The notes under the pieces were generated by a model. The model saw nothing but the letters and a program-made list of their open reading frames with translations, was not told the DNA's origin and did not search any database. Positions 15,165 through 23,899 of a stretch of DNA of 39,244 nt are shown here, in pieces (within the stretch, counting starts at the first letter, position 1; every line of letters starts with the position of its first letter). The stretch lies in NCBI GenBank assembly GCA_015063385.1, contig SVUG01000002.1, positions 144,898-184,141 of the forward strand, given 5' to 3'. The stretch comes from Oscillospiraceae bacterium. Its GTDB lineage: Bacteria; Bacillota; Clostridia; Oscillospirales; CAG-272. A program made the translations under genes and the position numbers.

Positions 15165-18100
15165 TCATGTCATCAACCGCCAGAACACTGATGATTCTGC
15201 GCTTCGGCTTTTGACCGAGGCTGTCAACGATTCTGATGACGTCCTTCGAGAACAGCTCAATCTTGTTGTCCGTAAGATCAAACCTGTTAATTGCTCCTAT
15301 CAGATCGCGCTTGAGCTCAAATCTGTCATTCTCGGTAGGCGTTGCTCCCGACTGAATGAAGTTGATAAGTCTTTGCACAGCACTCTGTAGGAATGTGACG
15401 TCAGAGGAAGCAACGGGATTCTGAGCGTTAATCTCATTGATAATCGCGTTAAGCTCTCCCTGAAGAGAGGCAAGCATTGCATCAAGCTCGCGCTTTCTCG
15501 TCTTGTCGCCAATGTCGTGCTCATTCACTCTCTCGACAAGCTCTCTTACGTAGATGAAGTTCTGAAGCTCTGTAAGCTCTCTTCCGTCATCTCCCGAAAC
15601 AAGCTTCTCAATAAGAGAGGTAGGCTCGACCTCGGTAATAGGAATTCTTAATACCTTAGAGAATTTCTCTACCTGTCTATTGTAATTGTTGATAACCGAG
15701 AGCAGCTTTCTTCGCTTCGGATTCGAGCGAGGACTTCTTTTAAGCCTCTCTGCCGCCGAAAGCAGCTTGAACTGCTCAGATACGAAGCAGTCGAGGACGA
15801 TGCCGTATCTGTTTCTCTCAACGTCGCGAGTACCGTATCTTATGAGCCAGATATTTCTGGTCATACACAGTATACTCACCACCAGCATGACAATATCGTA
15901 AACAACTCTTAACAAAATGCATATAATCGGGGTTAAAGCCCAGACTATTGCCGCGCAAAGCAGCGTCTGAATTACAGACGGGCTTACGTCAAACAGAGAG
16001 GTCAGCACTATCGACGCGCAGAATGCGGCAGTCACCGCCCAGTAGACTACGAAGTCTACTCTGAGTGCACGGTAGATAAGCTGTCTGATACGCATATTGT
16101 AATCGATGCGGAAGTTAGCCGCAACGTATTTACGAAGACTTTCGTGAGATTTTCTCTGATACTTAATAGGATCGTTTGCGACTCCCGTAGCCTTGAGTGC
16201 ACGCTTGTTGAAGCGTTTCATCTCTCTTGCCTTTTCGTATCTTATACGGTAGTAGCGTGCCTCGTTATCAAAGCGCCTCGTGTGAGTTCTTCTTGCTCTC
16301 GCCGAAATCAGCATAGAAGCAATGCCCATTACAGCGCCGCGCCAACGGAACACGTGGAACAGCCTCATGAGAAGATACGGAATTCCATATATGATTATGC
16401 TGAATACTCCGCCGTGCTTGAACGCACCGGATCTTGCATAATCATACAGCACCTCGTAAAGTCCACCAACAGTCACCGGATGCGAATGCTCGTCAATCTC
16501 TACCTTGTTGCGAAGGCTGAGAACCGGAGGTGTGGGAGGTCTGTCGTCGAGCCTATGAATGATTCTGTCAGGGATCGACAGCGAAAGCAGCTCGATCCAT
16601 TCATTACGAAGTCTGGGCTTGGGATCGTCGTGCTTGCGAGTCTTACGGGCTCTTGAGGAGCGCATGTTGAAATCTCTAACAAGATTGTTGTAATACTCGA
16701 TATCGTCGTGCAACCATCTCGACCAGACTCTCTGCGAGCGTCTGATTCCTGCCTTTGTTGCAGAATAGAGTCGCTGACACTCTATATCAATGATTGTTCC
16801 GGCCTTTGCGATATGCTCAAGCTCGAAAACGTCCTGGGTTGAAAGCTTGTTGTTGACAAGCTCGGTGTAATCGTCCTTACGCGGAACGAGGAAGCGGAGG
16901 AATCCGTGCCTTCTGATGAAGAGGATTCGCATAAACCATACGTTGATTTCGCTTCCGACGAGCTTCCACCAGGTTGCGATGCTGTCGACCGTCGTCATGC
17001 TGCGCGCCCTGAGTGCTCTTGAGAATCTCTCCTCAATCATCTTCGACTCAAGGTCGAGCGGAGTTTCGGTCGTGCTTCCCGATCTCAGATCCATCGCATC
17101 CGACTCGGAGTTGTCAACGAACAGTGCGTCAACACCCGCCGAATGTATTCCTGTATAAGGATCTGTGGAGTCCGCAGCACCGAGAACCGGTCCGTTCTTG
17201 CCAATCATGCCGGCGTCGAGAACGGCTGAATCGTCAGTGCCCTGAAGCATCATCGGCGTGCCCGTGAAGGGAACTGCAGCTTCTGCGGAATTGCCGAATC
17301 CGATAAGAGGAACGCCGCCCGGAGTCATACCGAGCATCGTCATTCCGCCAAAGTCAGCCTTTAAGAACGGAACGCCCATATCGGTCGCATATCCCATAGC
17401 GCCAACCGACATAACCGGTGCCTTACCGTTTCCTGAATCGGAGCCGGAGGTGCCTGTGTAGAGTCCGTATCCGTGCCACTTGTCACCGACCGTTCTCTTT
17501 ACGTCGTCGATTGTTTCTATTATCTCACGACAGCAGATGATCTGCGGGAATTTGATTGTATTACCGTACCTTATGATCTCGTCGGCAACCGAGGTGGAAA
17601 CCTCGGAGAACGGAACTCCAAGAAGCTCGGAAAGCTCCGCCGCCGTCTTGTTATGAGCGCCTATTGCCTCAAGGAACTTGCGCTTATATCTGACGAGAAC
17701 GTTAGGTAAGAAGGTCACTCTACCGTAGCTGCGGTACTTAATAAGCACCTTGTTTATACCGGTCAGGCGTTCTCTCTCAAGTACAAGCTTTTCAAGAAGA
17801 AGCCTCGTCTTGTTGCGTCCGGTGCATTGTTGCATCCAGCGCATCTTCAGGCGGTATATTCTACGGTTGTATCTTGTGTTAATTTTGTAAAGCTTTTTCT
17901 GATAAGAAGCAGAATGTCGGTCGGAATCGTGTACGACCGTTTCGAGCGAGAGAAGCTTTTCGTTATGCTCTCTTGAAAGCTTGTTCAGCTTTGCCTCGAA
18001 TTTCTTGCGCTTTTTATCGTTTTTCCTCTGCCTATTCTCAACGCCGCTCTTCGAAATGAGCGCTGACTCGTCAATGAACCAGATTTCTGCGTTGGTCATC

Positions 18101-21100
18101 ATTCTTCTGAACCAAGCAACTATCGGCTGCGCCCAGACGAACAAATGCTGGAGGAGTCCTATCGGGTGCCACCAGGAAACCACCGGGTCCTCGTTAACCG
18201 TCACGTCAAAGACGAACGGCGAGTTGATAAGCGACATCTCTACTGCACGGTTTTCGGTGAGGCGGTAATGCTTCATCAAAAGCGGTGTGTAGCCGGTGCG
18301 CTCCTTGCGGTTACGCTGATAGGGCTTTTCGTAGGTCATTTCCTTGAGAGGATCTCTTGGGAATACCTCTATGTAGTTATCCCTGTAGGTAATGCTGGGA
18401 ATCTTTATTGAGGCTGCCGAATTCATAAGCTCCTTCGGCGTTGCGGTGGTGATACGCGAGAACTGCTCGCCGACTATAGACATATAGTCGATTGCCCTGC
18501 CGTTATAAAGCTCTATTTCCTTATAAAGCGCACGGCTGTTTGATCTTGCGTAATCGGTGCGACGCAGACGCATTGAAGTCTCAATGACGATACGCCTTAC
18601 CTCAATAATACTTGAAATTACTCTCAGGTTTTCAACCAACGCAGTGATGACGCCGTCGTCGTCAAACGCACGAGACATCGCGCGCTCGGTTGCCTTAAGA
18701 GATTTTTTGAAATACTTGATAGCGCGCTCGCTCTTTCTGACGAGCTGATCAAGATCGTCTACGGTAGTGACTGCAGCGGCTGTTTCTCGGAGTGCGATAA
18801 GCATTATCCTTGAAACCGCTGATGCTCTATCGGTCATCGGCGACTCGTCGTCAAGCGAATCAGCATTTCTGAATCCGGGCGCTCCGCTAAGCAATCTTTC
18901 CGAATGCTCTGCATAGCCGATTTCATCAGGTGCTATATCAGAACGAAGTGCCGTGCTGATTATTCTTGACGTGTCACCAACCGTTTCCACAAGCTCACGC
19001 TTGTAGGCTACCACGGGGAAGGTGATTTCCCTTTCCCCTCTGCACACCTGTTCTATAACAGACGGAGAAAGGATTTCAAACTCAGTGCCTGTCAGCTTCG
19101 TACAGCCCTCAGCACACTTGTTATAGGAAATCATCGCACCGATAAAGAATTCCTCGGCGAGCTTCTTCTGGGAATACTTGCCCATGCGATATACCTCACG
19201 AACGTAGGTATATGCCAACTGAAGCTTCTCTCTCTCAACGGCCAGCCTCGTCACAGACAAGCGCTGACGAGTTCTCGCAAACGCGTTTCTGGTCTTGGTG
19301 CTATCAATACCGGAGAGCTTTTTGCCGTATTTTATACTGATGCGGAATACCTTGTTTTTGTATTTGGGGTCGGCACGAAGTGCAAGCGGTGTGTGCGCAT
19401 CAAGACTGCGCAGCTCGTTCTCGTACCGTTTCTTTGACTGCTTGGTTTCAAATATCAGCTCACTGATGCGATTGTAATCATCAGAGAGATTCTTCATCGC
19501 ACGCTTTACCTTGCGACGATACTTGTTGCAGCCAAATTTGCTTCTCGGAAGCTCGACGTCGCCCATAAGCTCCTCTGCCGTGCGAGGAGGCTCAACCTTA
19601 ATACAGCTTGCTGCATCCTCTCCCGAAATCTCACCGTTTTCATCAGTGTAGACCTGTACGTAGCTCTCCTTGTAGGTAAAGCTCGGTACAACTGCCAGCG
19701 ACTTGCCTGCCGCTATTGATTCGGGAAGAAGCGTCGAAAGTCTGGTAAGCTGCTCACCGGTTATCGAGGAGTAAGAAATAACGTAGTCGTTATATCTGTC
19801 AACCTCGCGGCGCAACTGTATACGCGCGTCTCTTATATATTTGTAGGCTTTAATTCTTGCAAAATTCTCGAGATTATCGCACTTGATTTCAAGTATCTTC
19901 GTGCAAATCTTAAGAATACTGATAAGAAGCGTGGGAACCTCGGACTCATTTCTGTTGTTATCAAGCGATTTCTGTGCCTGACGCAACGCACGCTCTAAAT
20001 TCTTGAGCGCGTCAGCGCTGTGCTTCAGGTAAAGCTTGATAGCCGATTCCTCGTTAGACAGACGTGCACCCTCGGCCTTAATGACCGCGATTATCTCGTC
20101 GTGCAGAAGCACATCGTCAGCAGAAGCAGGCTTCTCAGCATCGGGATCAATTCCCTTTGCTCTTGCCCTTTCAGCACGTTTATGCTCCAGCGCTTTCTTA
20201 TATCTTTCGTTAAAGGAGTTAATATCCTCGTCGGTGACCTCGGGAATATCTCTGTACGGTCCGTGAGGAGCTTCCTCCTCAGGCTCTGCATCCTCGGTTG
20301 GCTCTTCCTCAGAGTCCAAAGCCTCGGGCTCTGCATCCTCAGTCTTGTCGGAAGCACGCTTGATAACAAGCTTGCCGTCCTCGTCAAAGGTCATCTCAAA
20401 GGTGTCCTCGTCGTCCTCGGCAACCTCTTTGACCTCGTAATCAACGGTGACAACGTTGTCCTCAGCTTCCTCAGGCTCAGCCTCCTCGCCGTCCTCTATG
20501 TCCGCACGAGAGCTTTCGTCCTCTGTTTCAGGCTCTTCCGCGGGCTCTTGCTCGGATTCCTCCGTGGGCGTTTCCTCTTCGGTCTGCTCCGAATCAGCCT
20601 CAGAAGTCTCTTCGACCTCACTTGCAGGCTCGTCAGCAGACTGCTCTACCGATTCTGCAACTGTTTCTTCAGCCTTTTCCTCGGGTTTTTCCGCAACCGC
20701 CTCGTCTTCTTCTGATACAGGCTGCTCCGCGGGGGTATCCTCTATAGCAGACTCTTCTGCCTTTTCTTCCGCGGCTTCAGCCACGGTTTCTTCTGCAGGT
20801 TCTTCAGGTTCGTTCGCTTGTGCCGACTCCTCTGTCGCCTCGTCAGCAGACTGCTCTGCCGCTTCTGCGACCGCTTCCTCTGCCGTTTCCTCGGCCGCTT
20901 CGTTTTCTTCAGCCGCCGGCTGCTCTACAGCAGCTTCCTGCACTGCGGATTCCTCGGAATCCTTTGCTTCCGTTTCGGACTCGGTGTTTTCCTCTGCAGA
21001 GGGCTTCGGGAATCTATCCACGAGAACCTTATTGCCGTTCTCGTCAATTATCTCACGCTTGGTGACGCTGTCAAGCAACGCCTGTGCACGCTCTCCGCGC

Positions 21101-21561
21101 TCACGCGCCTCGCGGCGCTCCTCCTCGATAAAGGCTGCTACCGTCTCTTCCTTTGCCTCCTTGGCCTCTCTGATAGCTGCCTCACGAGCCTCAGCCTCTC
21201 TCTGCTTTGCAGCCGAGATAGCCGCCTCTCTTTCCTTCAGAAGTTTCTTACGATAGTTTTGCGCGTAATCAAATGCAGCAATCTTTTCGTCAGCAACCTT
21301 TTGCGCCGCCTTTTCATTCTGCTCGCGACGCTTTTCGGCCTCGGCGATTCTCGCCGCAGTTTCCTTTTCAGCCTTGATACGACGTTTAACAAGCTCGCTG
21401 TTGCGCGCTCTGTGGTCAGCGTGAGCCTTTGTGATGCTTCCGGCAGCAGCCGCAAGCTTATCGTTCATCGAAAGGCTTTCACTCTCGGGGGGCGTTTGCG
21501 CGTTATTCAATTCTTCATCTGCTTTCGCTGAATCCGGCAAATTATTTTTCTTTTCCGCCAT
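15142..21561 (-). CDS. Giant modular coiled-coil membrane protein, unknown function
   Basis: A 2,139-residue protein that I cannot assign to a known family. In order: a charged Ala/Glu/Arg coiled coil (about 1-190); a very acidic Glu/Ala/Pro tract (about 200-455); then repeats of the helix-YN-TG-P.x.Y module near 514-640, 675-860, 945-1065, 1180-1350, 1585-1640 (diverged) and 1917-2012. Gly/Met/Pro-rich sequence fills about 1375-1455. Trp-rich hydrophobic stretches lie near 1130-1160, 1530-1560 and 1715-1750, and two or three strong transmembrane helices near 1837-1905. A helical tail closes it. There is no signal peptide, so most of it is probably cytoplasmic. Its start (AAGGGGG, 6-7 bases before the ATG) lies 20 bases inside the CBS gene. 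Inferred role: a membrane-tethered scaffold. Confidence 0.85.
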   Translation of the reverse strand: MAEKKNNLPDSAKADEELNNAQTPPESESLSMNDKLAAAAGSITKAHADHRARNSELVKRRIKAEKETAARIAEAEKRREQNEKAAQKVADEKIAAFDYAQNYRKKLLKEREAAISAAKQREAEAREAAIREAKEAKEETVAAFIEEERREARERGERAQALLDSVTKREIIDENGNKVLVDRFPKPSAEENTESETEAKDSEESAVQEAAVEQPAAEENEAAEETAEEAVAEAAEQSADEATEESAQANEPEEPAEETVAEAAEEKAEESAIEDTPAEQPVSEEDEAVAEKPEEKAEETVAESVEQSADEPASEVEETSEADSEQTEEETPTEESEQEPAEEPETEDESSRADIEDGEEAEPEEAEDNVVTVDYEVKEVAEDDEDTFEMTFDEDGKLVIKRASDKTEDAEPEALDSEEEPTEDAEPEEEAPHGPYRDIPEVTDEDINSFNERYKKALEHKRAERARAKGIDPDAEKPASADDVLLHDEIIAVIKAEGARLSNEESAIKLYLKHSADALKNLERALRQAQKSLDNNRNESEVPTLLISILKICTKILEIKCDNLENFARIKAYKYIRDARIQLRREVDRYNDYVISYSSITGEQLTRLSTLLPESIAAGKSLAVVPSFTYKESYVQVYTDENGEISGEDAASCIKVEPPRTAEELMGDVELPRSKFGCNKYRRKVKRAMKNLSDDYNRISELIFETKQSKKRYENELRSLDAHTPLALRADPKYKNKVFRISIKYGKKLSGIDSTKTRNAFARTRQRLSVTRLAVEREKLQLAYTYVREVYRMGKYSQKKLAEEFFIGAMISYNKCAEGCTKLTGTEFEILSPSVIEQVCRGEREITFPVVAYKRELVETVGDTSRIISTALRSDIAPDEIGYAEHSERLLSGAPGFRNADSLDDESPMTDRASAVSRIMLIALRETAAAVTTVDDLDQLVRKSERAIKYFKKSLKATERAMSRAFDDDGVITALVENLRVISSIIEVRRIVIETSMRLRRTDYARSNSRALYKEIELYNGRAIDYMSIVGEQFSRITTATPKELMNSAASIKIPSITYRDNYIEVFPRDPLKEMTYEKPYQRNRKERTGYTPLLMKHYRLTENRAVEMSLINSPFVFDVTVNEDPVVSWWHPIGLLQHLFVWAQPIVAWFRRMMTNAEIWFIDESALISKSGVENRQRKNDKKRKKFEAKLNKLSREHNEKLLSLETVVHDSDRHSASYQKKLYKINTRYNRRIYRLKMRWMQQCTGRNKTRLLLEKLVLERERLTGINKVLIKYRSYGRVTFLPNVLVRYKRKFLEAIGAHNKTAAELSELLGVPFSEVSTSVADEIIRYGNTIKFPQIICCREIIETIDDVKRTVGDKWHGYGLYTGTSGSDSGNGKAPVMSVGAMGYATDMGVPFLKADFGGMTMLGMTPGGVPLIGFGNSAEAAVPFTGTPMMLQGTDDSAVLDAGMIGKNGPVLGAADSTDPYTGIHSAGVDALFVDNSESDAMDLRSGSTTETPLDLESKMIEERFSRALRARSMTTVDSIATWWKLVGSEINVWFMRILFIRRHGFLRFLVPRKDDYTELVNNKLSTQDVFELEHIAKAGTIIDIECQRLYSATKAGIRRSQRVWSRWLHDDIEYYNNLVRDFNMRSSRARKTRKHDDPKPRLRNEWIELLSLSIPDRIIHRLDDRPPTPPVLSLRNKVEIDEHSHPVTVGGLYEVLYDYARSGAFKHGGVFSIIIYGIPYLLMRLFHVFRWRGAVMGIASMLISARARRTHTRRFDNEARYYRIRYEKAREMKRFNKRALKATGVANDPIKYQRKSHESLRKYVAANFRIDYNMRIRQLIYRALRVDFVVYWAVTAAFCASIVLTSLFDVSPSVIQTLLCAAIVWALTPIICILLRVVYDIVMLVVSILCMTRNIWLIRYGTRDVERNRYGIVLDCFVSEQFKLLSAAERLKRSPRSNPKRRKLLSVINNYNRQVEKFSKVLRIPITEVEPTSLIEKLVSGDDGRELTELQNFIYVRELVERVNEHDIGDKTRKRELDAMLASLQGELNAIINEINAQNPVASSDVTFLQSAVQRLINFIQSGATPTENDRFELKRDLIGAINRFDLTDNKIELFSKDVIRIVDSLGQKPKRRIISVLAVDDMIDLKTKK

Positions 21562-21982
21562 TTTTTACCCCCTTATCGTTTTCGTTATAGTACTTTAGTA
21601 AAAAATTAAGTATGTCACGTCGAAGTATTATTCCGACGAAGCATCCGCGGTCATCAACCACGGGAACGAAGTTATGCTCCTTTACCCTGTCAATCAGCTC
21701 GCCCATAGAGGCGTCGTGATAAACGGCAGGCGCATAAGCCACGTCAATTATATCTAAAACCTTATTTTCCTCCGCAAATTTCAAATCAAAGCTGCCGCGG
21801 TCAAGGAAATAAGATAGGATATCGTCATTTCTGAGTGTTCCGACGTATCTGCCCTCGGAGTCTATCACGGGAATGGCAACGTAGCGGTGATAGCGCATTT
21901 TCTCAAGCGCCTGACGCACCGTGCTGTCCGCCGAGACGTATTCAACCAGGCTTTTCGGAACTATAAATCGCATTATATTCAT
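21542..21982 (-). CDS. Two-CBS-domain regulatory protein
   Basis: A 146-residue protein made of a CBS pair and little else. The first CBS covers about residues 8-65 (YVSADSTVRQALEKMRYHRYVAIPVID..GRYVGTLRNDDIL) and the second about 75-135 (DASMGELIDRVKEHNFVPVVDDRG..GIILRRDIL). CBS pairs bind adenine nucleotides or c-di-AMP, and stand-alone CBS proteins often regulate partners in response. The size resembles c-di-AMP-binding CbpB-type proteins, but I cannot confirm the ligand. The ATG overlaps the TGA of the MutS-like gene (ATGA) with GGAGG 7 bases upstream. Its own end overlaps the giant gene by 20 bases. This strict coupling suggests the three products act together. Confidence 0.88.
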   Translation of the reverse strand: MNIMRFIVPKSLVEYVSADSTVRQALEKMRYHRYVAIPVIDSEGRYVGTLRNDDILSYFLDRGSFDLKFAEENKVLDIIDVAYAPAVYHDASMGELIDRVKEHNFVPVVDDRGCFVGIILRRDILNFLLKYYNENDKGVKNGGKEK

Positions 21983-23592
21983 CTGCCGCCCTCCGCACGC
22001 TTCATCAAAAGCTCGAAGGATAAGCCGTACTTATCTGCAATATCTCTTGCATAAGATTTACCGTCAGGCTTCGCTCTGTATATCTTGAAGGAGCGCTTGC
22101 CCTCCTCGATACCGGCAACGAGAGTATCAATGCGAATACCGCCAAGCTCACCCGAGCGTTCGTTTATTTCGGGAACGCCTGCTGCAAGCTCGTGCAGGTG
22201 GGTGGAAAAGATTCCTCTGCATCCCATAACCGCAAATCCCGATAGAATCTCGGACGCGATATAAGAAGCCTCGTAAGCTCCGGTGGACGAGAGCGACTCG
22301 TCAAGCAATATCATGCTGTCAGGGCTTACCGAATCAAAAATCTCTTTTAGCCTTGCACATTCTTCTCCAAGACGGCCCTTGTCTATGGTATCGTCAGCGC
22401 CCTCCGGGAAATGAGTGAAAATTGCGTCGACCGGAGAAATGCGCGCTGACTCTGCAGGCACCGGTAATCCAAGCTGACAGAGCGCCTGAGCCGCACCTAC
22501 GGCAACCGTTATTACCGATTTACCACCGCGGTTAGGACCGGTCAGAACGTATATTCTCGCGTTATCGTCAAACTCAAAATCATTAGTGACTATCTCGTCG
22601 TCGATAGCCAATGCAACACGGGGATTGTAAAGCCCCTTTGCAGCAAACGCCTTCTCACCAACGGGGGCAAGCTCGGGAATACAAACCGCGCATCCCGCGT
22701 GCGAAGAAAGCTTGGATACAAGCTCCGCAGCCCTTGAAACAAATTCAATTTCGGGCAAAAGGCGAAGCAGGAAATCGGTGTTTTCTATAACGTAGTCGCC
22801 GACTATGTTTCTCCAGCCGCGAACCGAGGAACGAAAGACCTCCTCAATAGCCGAATTGAAAGCACCTATAAGAGCCTCCTGTCTGTTCTCACTCTGCCCC
22901 TTGCCAAACGGCGAGAGGTCTGCGATGCAGGTGAAGGCGTCGTTTTTAAACGAAAGGCGAAGTATTTTGTCAAGCACCTTTCCCGACTTGAATTGCTCGG
23001 AATTTATCGAAATAACTCCCGCCGAGGTGGGACGAAGCTCTCTGTCAAGATTGACACCGACCGTCACACTCTTAACCTCACGAACCCTGGAGGCAAGCGC
23101 TTCAAGCTTCTTATTAAGCTCAGCGTAATACTCCGACTCGGCAAGCTCGGTTGCAAAATCAGCAAGAGCCGAAAATGCAGGGCTTTTAATTTTGTCTTTA
23201 ACACCCGCAAAGCCGTCGCGCAAGGTGTCAATGCAAGAAACGTAAAGCTCAATCTCGGTAATGCTGTAAAGATAAGAGTCGCCCGAAGAATTACGGTCGT
23301 TATCAAGACGGCGAAGCTCGCTGATATCGTCAAGTATCGGGTGTATAGCTGCAAGCGTCTCGCTAATCTCCGGAATACTCGCCATATCGTCAAGAGTCAT
23401 CTGACGATAGCGTATAACCTCGGGGTCCATAGTAAAGAAATCCGAAAGCGATGCGTTTTTTAGATTAAATATTTCGTCGAGTCCGAGCTCGTAGCAAACG
23501 TCCTCGGAAATACCCGGCAAATTGCAGCGTTCACTATGTGCCTCGCGCGACTGTATACTGGGATATATAAGGCTGATGAAACGTTCCGCCAT
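21979..23592 (-). CDS. MutS-family ATPase lacking mismatch-recognition domain
   Basis: A 537-residue protein with a MutS core (domain III-like helices) and a C-terminal MutS ABC-type ATPase. Walker A is GPNRGGKS at about residue 349, Walker B is MILLDES at about 427, and the switch histidine is in FSTHLHEL. The mismatch-binding domain I with its Phe-x-Glu motif is missing, and so are the Smr and KOW parts of MutS2. The MutS signature after Walker B (DEIGRGTST) is replaced by DESLSSTGA. This is therefore unlikely to be a normal repair protein. The ATG at 23592 is chosen because GGAGGGAG precedes it; an upstream ATG at 23613 would put that site inside the gene. It heads the operon with the CBS and giant genes. 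Inferred role: an ATP-driven clamp or conformational switch. Confidence 0.85.
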   Translation of the reverse strand: MAERFISLIYPSIQSREAHSERCNLPGISEDVCYELGLDEIFNLKNASLSDFFTMDPEVIRYRQMTLDDMASIPEISETLAAIHPILDDISELRRLDNDRNSSGDSYLYSITEIELYVSCIDTLRDGFAGVKDKIKSPAFSALADFATELAESEYYAELNKKLEALASRVREVKSVTVGVNLDRELRPTSAGVISINSEQFKSGKVLDKILRLSFKNDAFTCIADLSPFGKGQSENRQEALIGAFNSAIEEVFRSSVRGWRNIVGDYVIENTDFLLRLLPEIEFVSRAAELVSKLSSHAGCAVCIPELAPVGEKAFAAKGLYNPRVALAIDDEIVTNDFEFDDNARIYVLTGPNRGGKSVITVAVGAAQALCQLGLPVPAESARISPVDAIFTHFPEGADDTIDKGRLGEECARLKEIFDSVSPDSMILLDESLSSTGAYEASYIASEILSGFAVMGCRGIFSTHLHELAAGVPEINERSGELGGIRIDTLVAGIEEGKRSFKIYRAKPDGKSYARDIADKYGLSFELLMKRAEGGR

Positions 23593-23643
23593 ATTCTCCC
23601 TCCATTTCTGCACGTTGCGCGTTCGCTTTTAGTTCACGCACCC

Positions 23644-23672
23644 ATTATAACATATATTTTTATAAGTTGCAA
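23644..23672 (-). promoter_or_regulatory. Promoter of the MutS-like/CBS/giant operon
   Basis: TTGCAA (23667-23672) and TATAAT (23644-23649) are 17 bases apart on the minus strand, giving a leader of about 45 bases. It is the only strong promoter seen upstream of the cluster. Confidence 0.7.
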
Positions 23673-23782
23673 GGGGGATTAAGCATTTTTTGTGAACAAA
23701 TTGTAAATTTTGAAAATTTAATAATATTTCATAGATTTTTTGCCGTTTTTTGTCATTTTTCTTTGTGTTTTTTAGTTTTTTA

Positions 23783-23811
23783 TTGAATTTTTTGTACATA
23801 GGTGCTATAAT
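23783..23811 (+). promoter_or_regulatory. Promoter of the flavoprotein gene
   Basis: TTGAAT (23783-23788) and TATAAT (23806-23811) with a 17-base spacer. The start point would be near 23818. Confidence 0.75.
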
Positions 23812-23829
23812 TAACCTTGTCGGTTTACT

Positions 23830-23853
23830 GCCGATATTATCACGAATATCGGC
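23830..23853 (+). promoter_or_regulatory. Inverted repeat downstream of the flavoprotein promoter
   Basis: GCCGATAT and ATATCGGC form a perfect 8-base inverted repeat with an 8-base centre, beginning about 12 bases after the predicted transcript start. It could be a repressor operator (a redox or metal regulator is plausible) or a leader hairpin. Confidence 0.45.
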
Positions 23854-23899
23854 ACGAAAGTATAACACATAAACTAATTATATAGCTTTGGAGGTATAT

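Larger units (their letters stand above)
23593..23899. other. Divergent promoter region between MutS-like and flavoprotein genes
   Basis: These 307 AT-rich bases hold a minus-strand promoter (23644-23672), a featureless T-rich stretch (23690-23780), a plus-strand promoter (23783-23811) and an inverted repeat (23830-23853). I see no gene. Confidence 0.7.

Noticed and set aside
13703..15214. 503-codon open frame opposite the 525-residue gene
   Set aside because: Antisense shadow produced by the same codon bias; Leu/Val/Ser-rich with no domain pattern.
21979..23592. Ordinary mismatch repair gene mutS or mutS2
   Set aside because: The mismatch-binding domain, the MutS2 Smr domain and any mutL neighbour are lacking, and the post-Walker-B signature differs.
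23629..23868. 79-codon open frame between the MutS-like and flavoprotein genes
   Set aside because: It overlaps both divergent promoters, is Lys/Asn-rich from AT-rich DNA, and lacks a ribosome binding site.
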